A stretch of 21,006 nucleotides of DNA from a virus: positions 1 through 21,006 of IMG/VR virus record IMGVR_UViG_3300010149_000237, one strand, 5' to 3'. This document shows, one piece after another, positions 1-6,100 of the stretch. The position numbers and the translations under genes are program-made. The notes under the pieces are model-generated. The model ran no database searches. It had not been told where the DNA came from and was given only the letters and a program-made list of their open reading frames with translations. Position 1 is the stretch's first letter. Every line of letters starts with the position of its first letter.

Positions 1-168
1 GCGGGAGGTGGATCTGCTAAAGAAAAGTTCATACTGGACAAGTTCAAACGGTACGGAATTGACCTTAAAAAGCTGAAATCACAGTTATACAGCATCAAGA
101 CAGGCGATTTTAACTATCCGCCAGAAAAGAAGCCAGGCCTGGCTTCTTTACTAGGTATAAGGAAATAA
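1..168 (+). CDS. C-terminal part of an unidentified phage protein (5'-truncated)
   Basis: An open frame runs from the first base to a TAA at 166-168 and gives the last 55 residues of a protein that starts outside the window. The tail is basic (many Lys) with a Gly-rich start and ends ...GLASLLGIRK. I do not recognise the family. The stop is one base before the next ATG at 170, whose Shine-Dalgarno AAGGA (159-163) lies inside this gene's last codons, so the two genes are probably co-transcribed and translationally coupled. Confidence 0.7.
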   Translation, partial: AGGGSAKEKFILDKFKRYGIDLKKLKSQLYSIKTGDFNYPPEKKPGLASLLGIRK

Positions 169-169
169 C

Positions 170-604
170 ATGCTAAGCAATAAACAAAAGATGGATCTCC
201 TTATGGAGTCTGTACGTAGCGTACAAGAACCTGAGATGATTACCGAGGGGATCGTCGATCGAATTAAAGATTTCGTAAATGACGCACGTAGCGCAGTTGG
301 TAGCTTTTTCGATGATTTCGACTTTAACGAATTCGCCACGCGTATTAGAAAATTTTTTAATGGATTAGACAGCAGTTATGACCCAATTCAAGGGCATCTC
401 AATAGGTTGTATAACATGTACCTGGAAAAACTGGGTGATGAGGATGATGAGGATAGCATAGACTATCGTCTCATGGGAATTTTCCTCGATAAAGACGTGG
501 AAGAATATGCACGCCGCTATGACGTGATGGATGTTCAATTCCTTCAAGGTTTGGTATTGGCCGCCATCATTGGTCGTGGTCAAATTGGCAACTATCAAGT
601 ATAA
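170..604 (+). CDS. hypothetical protein with capsid-targeting-like N-terminus
   Basis: A 144-residue acidic protein. ATG 170 is supported by AAGGA at 159-163 (spacing 6). Residues 3-7 (SNKQK) and 11-13 (LME) are identical in position to the N-terminus of the 290-residue protein at 8460, although the rest of the two proteins is unrelated. LxE followed by a small residue is the cleavage rule of T4-type prohead protease gp21, so the shared leader may be a capsid-targeting sequence (inference). A second possible site, ITE followed by Gly, lies near residue 27. The middle is amphipathic with an Asp/Glu run near residues 89-95. The body has no family I recognise. A hairpin terminator follows at 625-651. 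Confidence 0.8.
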   Translation: MLSNKQKMDLLMESVRSVQEPEMITEGIVDRIKDFVNDARSAVGSFFDDFDFNEFATRIRKFFNGLDSSYDPIQGHLNRLYNMYLEKLGDEDDEDSIDYRLMGIFLDKDVEEYARRYDVMDVQFLQGLVLAAIIGRGQIGNYQV

Positions 605-624
605 AATAAATTGAAAAAAGTGCG

Positions 625-652
625 AAGGGGCTATGTACAACATGGCCCCTTT
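625..652 (+). terminator. intrinsic terminator hairpin after the 170 gene
   Basis: AAGGGGC (625-631) pairs with GCCCCTT (645-651). T632-G644 is a wobble pair, ATGT (633-636) pairs with ACAT (640-643), and the loop is ACA (637-639). A short T-rich stretch (TTTGTTAT) follows. The downstream -35 box TGTACA (634-639) sits in the loop and upper stem. Confidence 0.75.
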
Positions 653-662
653 GTTATATAAT
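634..662 (+). promoter_or_regulatory. early-type sigma70 promoter for the 694 gene
   Basis: TGTACA (634-639) and TATAAT (657-662) are separated by 17 bases, the same geometry as the promoters at 11694 and 19866. Predicted transcription start is near 669, upstream of the Shine-Dalgarno at 682-686. The -35 box lies inside the terminator hairpin at 625-651. Confidence 0.6.
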
Positions 663-693
663 ATATATTGAATGAACAAATAAGGATTATATT

Positions 694-840
694 ATGAATA
701 TTTTAAGAGCTTTCGGCGCGGTATTACAGGTATATTTGACTATTACTATTACAGTGATTGGTTGGCTACTAATACTTTTGCTTCCGCCACTTCTAATTAT
801 TGAGTTCGTGCTACCATACGTTGCCTCATGGCTTTCGTAG
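694..840 (+). CDS. small membrane protein, 48 aa
   Basis: ATG 694 is preceded by AAGGA (682-686, spacing 7) and a promoter, and the frame ends at TAG 838-840. The product is almost entirely hydrophobic from residue 11 to the end (QVYLTITITVIGWLLILLLP, then a second hydrophobic stretch), consistent with one long or two short membrane helices split by Pro31-Pro32. It has few charges (Arg5, Glu37). Function is unknown. Good initiation signals in a stretch otherwise empty of genes make it likely real despite its size. Confidence 0.65.
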   Translation: MNILRAFGAVLQVYLTITITVIGWLLILLLPPLLIIEFVLPYVASWLS

Positions 841-875
841 TTTATGTGGTATGAGGATTGTATGAATGACTAAGC

Positions 876-901
876 TCCAGTTTGCTATATTTCAAACTGG
901 A
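876..901 (+). terminator. probable terminator hairpin after the 694 gene
   Basis: TCCAGTTTG (876-884) pairs perfectly with CAAACTGGA (893-901) around an 8-base loop, followed by a weakly T-rich TTTATTCTA. It stands 36 bases after the stop of the small membrane gene. Confidence 0.6.
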
Positions 902-919
902 TTTATTCTAATATATGTG

Positions 920-948
920 TTGTACTTTTGGGGTGTTCCCCATTTAAT
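920..948 (+). promoter_or_regulatory. possible promoter for the 964 gene, with small GGGG/CCCC hairpin in the spacer
   Basis: TTGTAC (920-925) and TTTAAT (943-948) are 17 bases apart, a weak match to the promoter class seen elsewhere in the window. The spacer contains GGGG-TGTT-CCCC (930-941), a small hairpin-forming palindrome. The predicted transcription start (near 955) would leave a very short leader before ATG 964. Confidence 0.35.
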
Positions 949-963
949 AAGAAAGTTTATATA

Positions 964-1479
964 ATGGCAATTTTAGTCGTAAAAACGCTAACTTTAGAAA
1001 ATTATGGAATTAGAGAATGGTGGGGTGAAGAACCCGGCCATGCACCTCAAGATTGGCGCCCTCAAAGTAAAAATATATATATCATCAATAATGTGTCTCC
1101 AACTATTGATGATGAGCGTTCTATCATTATGAGTTTAGAAAATCATTTGCATGTCAATAATGATAGTACACAGGTGATTATAACCGATTATGCTATGCAT
1201 GAAGAAGATACTCCATACTATTATTACTATGATAAGGATGCAGGATATGGAGCCCCAATTGTTTTGACTAATAGTTGTAGGCTTACTCATACTCCGGCCG
1301 GCACTACAATCTCAAGAATATGGCGCGCTCAAAGAAAAACTATGAGAGAGCATTTAGAACTGCCTTCTTATATTGATCACTTATTTGAAACGTGGGTCTT
1401 AAAAGAAGAAGGTAGAAAAATTAAATATAAGTCTTTTTACAAATATTTAAACGGCGAAACTAAACAGAGTCTAAATTAA
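964..1479 (+). CDS. hypothetical protein, 171 aa
   Basis: ATG 964 is chosen over an in-frame TTG at 928, because 928 lies in the proposed promoter and has no ribosome site. A purine run AAGAAAG is about 9 bases upstream of 964. The product has aromatic-rich stretches (a run of five Tyr near residue 90; REWWGEEPGH near residue 20) and a Lys/Tyr-rich C-terminus. There is no signal peptide or membrane segment, and I recognise no family. It is the first gene of a compact series running to 2142. Confidence 0.75.
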   Translation: MAILVVKTLTLENYGIREWWGEEPGHAPQDWRPQSKNIYIINNVSPTIDDERSIIMSLENHLHVNNDSTQVIITDYAMHEEDTPYYYYYDKDAGYGAPIVLTNSCRLTHTPAGTTISRIWRAQRKTMREHLELPSYIDHLFETWVLKEEGRKIKYKSFYKYLNGETKQSLN

Positions 1480-1498
1480 ATTATAAAGGAACTATACT

Positions 1499-1780
1499 AT
1501 GAAATTTATTGAACGCCCAGCTGAGCCATCATACACAACAGTATATGCTCAAGAATTACGTGAAAATCAGGCTTGGATAAATATGTCTGATATCTACTCA
1601 CACTATACTACATCTGGTACTATGGATCATAAGCCTTCGTTTATTGATTTTTTAATGTCATGCGATTCTGATTTTGCGGAATACGTAAATGAAGATTTGT
1701 TAAATAGTCTTGAGCGAAATAGTGTTAGTGATGTTTTTGACGCTTATTCTAATTACATTGAAATAAAAGGACTTGCATAG
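1499..1780 (+). CDS. hypothetical protein, 93 aa
   Basis: ATG 1499 has a good AAGGA at 1486-1490 (spacing 8). The soluble acidic product has no motif I recognise. Its TAG stop (1778-1780) shares its last base with the GTG start of the next gene, implying translational coupling. Confidence 0.75.
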   Translation: MKFIERPAEPSYTTVYAQELRENQAWINMSDIYSHYTTSGTMDHKPSFIDFLMSCDSDFAEYVNEDLLNSLERNSVSDVFDAYSNYIEIKGLA

Positions 1781-1980
1781 TGGCTGGATCAAAAAATAAC
1801 CCAAACTCTCGACAACTTCACAAAGATCACACGTATAATGGTCAGAAAGTTAAACCTGTTTTGTATGACGGAAGACACGCTGGCCATGGAAAATATTATG
1901 CCATTGAGCTTGAAAATAATAAAGGAATGATAACAGATAAAACGGGCATGCCACTTTCATTTTCTATTTTAAAGAGATAG
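1780..1980 (+). CDS. small conserved-looking protein, 66 aa (GTG start)
   Basis: GTG 1780 is used because the first in-frame ATG comes only at codon 51. AAAAGG (1765-1770) is 9 bases upstream. The centre, YDGRHAGHGKYYA (residues ~29-41), is rich in His, Gly and Tyr and looks like a constrained motif, and the N-terminus is basic and Asn-rich. I have an impression of similar short proteins in T4-like marine phages but cannot name a family or function. Confidence 0.7.
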   Translation: MAGSKNNPNSRQLHKDHTYNGQKVKPVLYDGRHAGHGKYYAIELENNKGMITDKTGMPLSFSILKR

Positions 1981-1983
1981 CTA

Positions 1984-2142
1984 ATGTGGCGTTTATGGGC
2001 AATTGCACTAGGAGAAAAATCCCATGAAAATGATAAGGAAGCAGATCGAATTGCTATTATTAGAACGCTTATCTTTTTGCAGGTATTAATAACAAACTTT
2101 TTCATTAGCACTAATATCATTTTAAATTGGATTATGAACTAA
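1984..2142 (+). CDS. small conserved T4-like/cyanophage-type membrane protein, 52 aa
   Basis: ATG 1984 to TAA 2140-2142, preceded by a GAGA-type site (1974-1977) and starting three bases after the previous stop. The N-terminus MWRLWAIALGEK, the acidic ENDKEADRIA segment, the IRT turn and a C-terminal hydrophobic helix (about residues 29-51) match the pattern of a short membrane protein I recall from many T4-like cyanophages; the resemblance is from memory, not a search. Predicted topology is one membrane helix with the charged N-terminus in the cytoplasm. Function is unknown. Confidence 0.7.
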   Translation: MWRLWAIALGEKSHENDKEADRIAIIRTLIFLQVLITNFFISTNIILNWIMN

Positions 2143-2178
2143 GAAAGATTACAAATGTGTAATAATTGCATTTTTTAG

Positions 2179-2207
2179 TTTACTTTCCTGGTGTTTTATG
2201 ATAGAAT
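2179..2207 (+). promoter_or_regulatory. T4-early-like promoter for the 2236 operon
   Basis: GTTTACTTT (2178-2186), containing -35 TTTACT (2179-2184), and -10 TAGAAT (2202-2207) are 17 bases apart. GTTTAC is the hallmark -35 of T4 early promoters. Predicted transcription start is about 2214, upstream of the AGAGG site at 2222-2226. The -10 lies within a perfect palindrome. Confidence 0.65.
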
Positions 2208-2217
2208 ACTATCATAA
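2196..2217. repeat. perfect 9-bp inverted repeat over the -10 box
   Basis: TTATGATAG (2196-2204) is inverted as CTATCATAA (2209-2217) around AATA. It covers the -10 box and predicted start site of the 2179 promoter and has no T-tract after it, so it looks more like an operator than a terminator (inference). Confidence 0.55.
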
Positions 2218-2235
2218 TCAGAGAGGATATATATT

Positions 2236-2439
2236 ATGAATAAGGTTTTTGATTTTGCGTATCGTAGTCATGGTGATAAATGGGCGGTTGTAGCAATTCA
2301 GCGCTCGAAAACACAAGGTGTTGCTTTAGAATTCTATGATGATCGTGACGCCGCTGAACAACGTGCTCAAGAGCTTTCTGGAGTAGAAGCTTCTGAAAGC
2401 TCTTCGCTTTCTCCATATGATAATATCTATGATGTCTAA
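2236..2439 (+). CDS. hypothetical protein, 67 aa
   Basis: ATG 2236 follows AGAGG (2222-2226, spacing 9) and its own early-type promoter. The N-terminal half (FDFAYRSHGDKWAVVAIQR) alternates hydrophobic and charged residues like a small beta sheet. A helix-forming DRDAAEQRAQEL follows, then a Ser-rich acidic tail. I recognise no family. Its last codons overlap the start of the GT8-like gene, so it may be the lead gene of an accessory operon. Confidence 0.7.
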   Translation: MNKVFDFAYRSHGDKWAVVAIQRSKTQGVALEFYDDRDAAEQRAQELSGVEASESSSLSPYDNIYDV

Positions 2440-3091
2440 GTGCTTTTTACTAGGAAGCGATGATAAACAAGTTGACTTTCTTCATTGGATGCTAGGTCAA
2501 CTTGAGACTAATATACCAATACTAGTTGCTAATTTTGGTATGTCTAGACAAAATATAGATCTATTGGAGAATAAATTTTCTGATAAGATTGAAATAATTT
2601 ATTGCATAAACAATGCGCCATATAATTTAAAAGAGTGGTATCTTAAACCATATGCTATTCTGGCAGCGCATGATTTGGGATATTCTCAAGTGTGTTGGCT
2701 AGATAATGATTTAGAAATACTTTCTTCTATTGATGATATTTTTAAGCATGGCGTTAAAGGAGGATTATCGCTCATTGCTGATGTTCCTTATATGAAATTA
2801 TTTAATCTTTCCGAAAAAATGTGGAATAGTGGAGTAGTTTTATCTTATTTAGGAAATGATATTCTTTATGAATGGGCAATGCGTTCTTCTTTAGAATTAG
2901 AACGCGGCGATCAAGAAGCACTATCATATATAGCTAATAAGTCTAGTAAAATTTTTAATTGTATATATAGTTTACCAGTCGTATATAATTGGCTACGTTT
3001 AATGGGTGAGCCCAATCATAATACACGAATTCGGCATTGGACTGGACCAACAGGTAAATCATATATAAGAGAAAATCTATTATGGAAATAG
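2432..3091 (+). CDS. glycosyltransferase, GT8-like (GT-A fold)
   Basis: A 219-residue product that probably transfers a sugar from a nucleotide-sugar donor. Visible GT8-type features are the metal-binding DxD in WLDNDLE (Asp91, Asp93), WNSGVV (NSGV 132-135), DQ (160-161) in the ERGDQEALSYI helix, and a C-terminal HWTGPTGKS (from 202) like the HxxGxxKPW motif. In-frame ATGs at 2417, 2429 and 2432 are possible; I chose 2432 for minimal overlap (8 bases) with the 2236 gene. None has a clear ribosome site. It overlaps the next gene, also glycosyltransferase-like, by 10 bases. The acceptor is unknown (phage DNA base, host envelope or virion protein). It is shorter than typical GT8 enzymes (about 280-300), so it is a minimal version. 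Confidence 0.75.
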   Translation: MSKCFLLGSDDKQVDFLHWMLGQLETNIPILVANFGMSRQNIDLLENKFSDKIEIIYCINNAPYNLKEWYLKPYAILAAHDLGYSQVCWLDNDLEILSSIDDIFKHGVKGGLSLIADVPYMKLFNLSEKMWNSGVVLSYLGNDILYEWAMRSSLELERGDQEALSYIANKSSKIFNCIYSLPVVYNWLRLMGEPNHNTRIRHWTGPTGKSYIRENLLWK

Positions 3092-3729
3092 CTATCGTAG
3101 GAAACGGTCCTAGTTATGAAGAGTATATTGAACAAATAAACCGCAGTAACTTTGACGTTATCATAGGGTGTAATTATCCGGATGATCGTCTTTTAGAACA
3201 TATATCATATTCCGCTTTTTGTGATGCCTCTTCTGCGAGATTAATGCGCATTGGTGGTATACGCAATGATTATATTGATTCTTTTAAAATTGTGATTGGT
3301 GATAGAGCTCAATATGGCTTAAGTGTATGTAAAGATAAGCCAGGCGGCGAAAGAACTTGTCTAGAATATTTTAATGATATTAATTTAATCGAGTCTATTC
3401 ATACTATTCCAACTGAAGTATTGGGTGAAAGTCCAAATGACGAACAAAAGTATTTTACTTCTGGGCATTTAGCGTGTCAATTTGCTTGTGAAACATGGGG
3501 CAGTGCTGATATTTCAATCTTTGGAACAGATTCTATTTTTAATGGTAACCACCGCGACTCCTTAAGTAATATAATGGTTCACGAAGGTAGCACTATTAAG
3601 CACGACCAAGAAAATAGTTCAGGCATGGTGAATAAATGGAAATATAATTGGGAAATATTGATGAATAAATATATTAACAAAATTATATTTTTTGGCCCTG
3701 AAAAACAAATTTTAAATATGAGAAACTGA
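3082..3729 (+). CDS. GT42 sialyltransferase / DUF115-like protein
   Basis: A 215-residue protein opening with a Rossmann-type strand and GNGPS (residues 7-11), then a Cys-Asn turn (GCNYPDD), TSG (126-128) and IFGTDSIFNG (from 146). This order (GNGPS near the start, a central TSG, then a G-x-D followed by NG) is what I recall of CMP-sialic-acid-dependent GT42 transferases and the related DUF115/MptE-like group. It probably binds a nucleotide-activated donor; sialic acid itself is not established. It starts inside the GT8-like gene (10-base overlap), so the two enzymes probably act on the same glycan. An alternative is a non-catalytic Rossmann protein of the same superfamily. Confidence 0.65.
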   Translation: MEIAIVGNGPSYEEYIEQINRSNFDVIIGCNYPDDRLLEHISYSAFCDASSARLMRIGGIRNDYIDSFKIVIGDRAQYGLSVCKDKPGGERTCLEYFNDINLIESIHTIPTEVLGESPNDEQKYFTSGHLACQFACETWGSADISIFGTDSIFNGNHRDSLSNIMVHEGSTIKHDQENSSGMVNKWKYNWEILMNKYINKIIFFGPEKQILNMRN

Positions 3730-3732
3730 TTT

Positions 3733-4257
3733 ATGAATAAAAGAACCCAAGAAGATGAAATGGTTGCAGCTATTAATTTAATTGAAATAATTGAAGAGGC
3801 GCGTTCACATAAAATAAAGGGTTTAACTGACGATGAGCGTAGAGCAGGCATAACGTGTAGAGCTGCTTACTTATGTCTGCGCGCAGCGCATAAAGAATTT
3901 GGAACTACCACTATTGAAACGTATAAAAGTATTATGCATGTTTTAGTTAGTTTGTTATGTGAAGTAGGAATTAATGAATATGAGCCCAATCAAGCAATGT
4001 CCGCATTTAATGAAGGTCATGCGGCAATATTAGCTAATAGGATAGATTTGCTACAAACTATAAAGGATATTGCTCATGTAGGCTCAGAGGATTTTCATCC
4101 AGAATATGAGTTTAAGCTAGACACCGATAAGTCTATTATGAATTTGGTTGAAGCTAGATTAAGTGGTAAAGGTGTATTCGTAAATGCGTATGATGTTGTA
4201 CATTTGTTAGAATACATTGACACATTAGAAGATAAACTAGAAAAAAGTAAGTCATAA
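3733..4257 (+). CDS. hypothetical alpha-helical protein, 174 aa
   Basis: ATG 3733 starts three bases after the previous TGA. The product appears largely helical, with a basic Cys-containing stretch around residues 30-60 and a Glu/Lys-rich C-terminal helix (LEYIDTLEDKLEKSK) that could form a coiled coil. There is no membrane segment or catalytic motif I recognise. It is grouped by position with the glycosyltransferase pair, which is weak evidence for a shared role. A TATAAATA box follows at 4264, suggesting that late genes begin after it. Confidence 0.7.
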   Translation: MNKRTQEDEMVAAINLIEIIEEARSHKIKGLTDDERRAGITCRAAYLCLRAAHKEFGTTTIETYKSIMHVLVSLLCEVGINEYEPNQAMSAFNEGHAAILANRIDLLQTIKDIAHVGSEDFHPEYEFKLDTDKSIMNLVEARLSGKGVFVNAYDVVHLLEYIDTLEDKLEKSKS

Positions 4258-4263
4258 ATGTCA

Positions 4264-4271
4264 TATAAATA
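4264..4271 (+). promoter_or_regulatory. T4-late-type TATAAATA box before the 4301 gene
   Basis: An exact match to the T4 late promoter element, located between genes. The predicted start near 4277 would place the AAGG ribosome site (4289-4292) in the transcript. In such AT-rich DNA about two matches per strand are expected by chance, so position is the main support. Confidence 0.5.
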
Positions 4272-4300
4272 TATATGCTTTGGCAGATAAGGATATTATT

Positions 4301-5047
4301 ATGAGCTATAAATTTGCTGACTTTTTAAATAAAAATCCAATTAAGCGCCCAGGAATTGTTGCTATAGTTGGCGACTTTGATCCACCTTCTATTGGTCATG
4401 AGACTGTATTTAATGAAGCTGCAAGATTAGCAAATTTGAATAAGTTTCCTTTACGTATTTTTATTAATGATAATTCTAATTCGATTTTACCTATTGGAAA
4501 AAGAAAATACTTTATTGAAAATATATTTCCACGTTATAAAAAATATATCGTAGAAAAAAAAGTATCGACTAAAGTATTTTCTAACTTTCTTGATTCTAAT
4601 TTTCATAATGTCATTTATATTGGGCCGCCGCATCAAATAAATCCAAATGAATTAAAAGAGTCATTTGATATTTGGTCAAGCGGGGTTAGAGATCCTGAAC
4701 ACCATTCAACTGTAGTAACGTCTTCATTTGACATGATTTCTTTTGCTAAACAAGGCGATTTAGAAACATTTACTAATAACCTACCATCAAATACACCGCG
4801 CCGTTATGTGAAAGAGCTTTTTGAATCAATTAGAGTTTCTTACGGCCTATCAAAGCGGCCGCCTGTTATTTTTAAAAGAGCCCCAACTAGAGAAGAGTTT
4901 TATTCTGGTTTATTTAAAATAGGTGATCAAGTAAAGACAAAAAACTTAGAAGAAGGCACTGTTAAAGAAGTCGGTGCTAACTTTATTATCGTCGATGTTC
5001 AAGGCGCAAATAAAAGATTTTGGCCAAAAGACATTATAAAAATTTAA
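4301..5047 (+). CDS. cytidylyltransferase-like nucleotidyltransferase with C-terminal KOW/SH3-like domain
   Basis: ATG 4301 is preferred to TTG 4280 because AAGG (4289-4292) is 8 bases upstream. In the 248-residue product, GDFDPPSIGH (24-33) matches the GxFxPxxxGH signature of the nucleotidylyltransferase superfamily. Residues ~141-153 (SSFDMISFAKQGD) occupy the place of the second motif (S-x-T-x-x-R-x-x-x-K-x-G-D in relatives), but the usual Arg is Ile. Residues ~205-248 (FKIGDQVKT...FWPKDII) resemble a KOW/SH3 barrel. T4-like cyanophages carry comparable transferase proteins, from memory often starting with a capsid-targeting leader. Here MSYKFADFLNK resembles that leader but lacks the LxE cleavage site. 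Substrate is unknown, and the altered second motif raises the possibility of a non-enzymatic virion role. Confidence 0.65.
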   Translation: MSYKFADFLNKNPIKRPGIVAIVGDFDPPSIGHETVFNEAARLANLNKFPLRIFINDNSNSILPIGKRKYFIENIFPRYKKYIVEKKVSTKVFSNFLDSNFHNVIYIGPPHQINPNELKESFDIWSSGVRDPEHHSTVVTSSFDMISFAKQGDLETFTNNLPSNTPRRYVKELFESIRVSYGLSKRPPVIFKRAPTREEFYSGLFKIGDQVKTKNLEEGTVKEVGANFIIVDVQGANKRFWPKDIIKI

Positions 5048-5051
5048 ATAA

Positions 5052-5059
5052 TATAAATA
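5052..5059 (+). promoter_or_regulatory. T4-late-type TATAAATA box before the 5093 gene
   Basis: Exact TATAAATA in the 45-base gap between genes. The predicted start near 5065 leaves the GAGGA ribosome site (5078-5082) and ATG 5093 in good order. Confidence 0.55.
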
Positions 5060-5092
5060 GATACAGAATATCTCTATGAGGAATTAATTCAT

Positions 5093-5722
5093 ATGAAACT
5101 TATACAAGAACGTACTTTACACACGCCGTATGGCGCGCATTATGTTCAAGCTAGCCAATCTGGCGATGTGATGACCGTCGACTATTTTACGATCGCAAAG
5201 CAGCCAATTGTGCATGTAAATATGCCAGCTAGAATTATGGAAAAAACTGCATATGAAAAAATGGTAAAGGTAAAAGATCCTGCCGCTGCAGTTAAAGTTG
5301 ATAAATCCGTAGATGCCCATGATGTAGAAGCTGCAAGAAAAGAGCGTAGTGATTTACCATATGGCAAAGAGTTGTCTAAAGGCGAAGAAGAAGCCGAAAA
5401 GCTAAAAGATGATGCTCTTAAAAATCCTAAGGGATCAAATGGCGAAGAAGATGATGAATACTTTATGATTGATATCGATGCGCCGGAGGCTAAAGAGCCA
5501 AATGTTAACGTCGCGCCATCTCAAAAAATGAATGAGTCTCTTAGACGAGCTGACGAAGGCGATTTATTTACCGCAAAACAAATTCGTCAAGCTATGACTG
5601 AGCTTAGCGAATTTGATGATGAAAATGTTAGAAATCAGTTTATTGCTGCTTTAGGTAGCCCAGTAGATGATACTAATGATGAAACATCTAACGAAACATT
5701 TGATCGCCTATACACGAGTTAA
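5093..5722 (+). CDS. hypothetical late protein, 209 aa, acidic centre
   Basis: ATG 5093 follows GAGGA (5078-5082) and a late-type promoter box. The N-terminal ~75 residues have beta-strand character (TPYGAHYVQASQSGDVMTVD), followed by a highly charged, probably disordered Lys/Glu/Asp stretch (~75-145) and a helical C-terminus with TAKQIRQAMTELSE. The first residues MKLIQE followed by Arg contain an IxE that could be a prohead-protease site, but this leader is shorter than in T4 internal proteins. No family recognised. Late promoter and composition suggest a virion or assembly protein (inference). Confidence 0.75.
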   Translation: MKLIQERTLHTPYGAHYVQASQSGDVMTVDYFTIAKQPIVHVNMPARIMEKTAYEKMVKVKDPAAAVKVDKSVDAHDVEAARKERSDLPYGKELSKGEEEAEKLKDDALKNPKGSNGEEDDEYFMIDIDAPEAKEPNVNVAPSQKMNESLRRADEGDLFTAKQIRQAMTELSEFDDENVRNQFIAALGSPVDDTNDETSNETFDRLYTS

Positions 5723-5725
5723 TAA

Positions 5726-5733
5726 TATAAATA
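5726..5733 (+). promoter_or_regulatory. possible late-type TATAAATA box before the 5741 gene
   Basis: Exact TATAAATA in an 18-base gap. The predicted start near 5739 is only about two bases before ATG 5741, so use of this box would give an almost leaderless message. It may be fortuitous. Confidence 0.35.
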
Positions 5734-5740
5734 ATAAGTT

Positions 5741-6100
5741 ATGCTTATTATAGATTCTTCAAATTTTACGCAATACGCGTATAAACATTATAATAATCCA
5801 CAGTGTGTGGATGTTGATGAGTTTTATAGTGATTTAAAAAGGTTTAAATATTTAAAAAAGCTTTTAAATCGTTATAAGGAAACTGGCGTTTTTTCAGAAC
5901 GCTTAACTCTAAATCATATTATTATACTACAGAACTTATTTGGAGTGAAAGCTCTTAAACACTTATTAGAATATAAGATAGAAAATGAACATTGGTCAGC
6001 AATTAAATCATGCCTTCTTTTTCTGAAATATATCAATTCAGATGAGTACATACATATACAAGCCGACCCAGTTGTTACAAGGATCTTAGAAAGAATATGA
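5741..6100 (+). CDS. small conserved T4-like phage protein, 119 aa
   Basis: The pattern KHYNNPQCV, DEFYSDLKRFKYLKKLLNRY, then RLTLNHIIILQNLFGV and a final helical segment matches a short protein I recall as widely conserved in T4-like cyanophages and other marine myoviruses (possibly the DUF7207 family; name from memory). It is helical, basic at its centre and hydrophobic towards the C-terminus. Function unknown. No Shine-Dalgarno is evident. The stop overlaps the next start as ATGA (6097-6100), indicating coupled translation with the 361-residue protein. Confidence 0.75.
   Translation: MLIIDSSNFTQYAYKHYNNPQCVDVDEFYSDLKRFKYLKKLLNRYKETGVFSERLTLNHIIILQNLFGVKALKHLLEYKIENEHWSAIKSCLLFLKYINSDEYIHIQADPVVTRILERI

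Noticed and set aside
4276-4299. MotA-box-like TGCTTTG plus TATTAT (T4 middle promoter)
   Set aside because: Spacing is slightly short, the predicted start would fall inside the 4301 gene, and no MotA gene is in view; the TATAAATA at 4264 explains the gap better.
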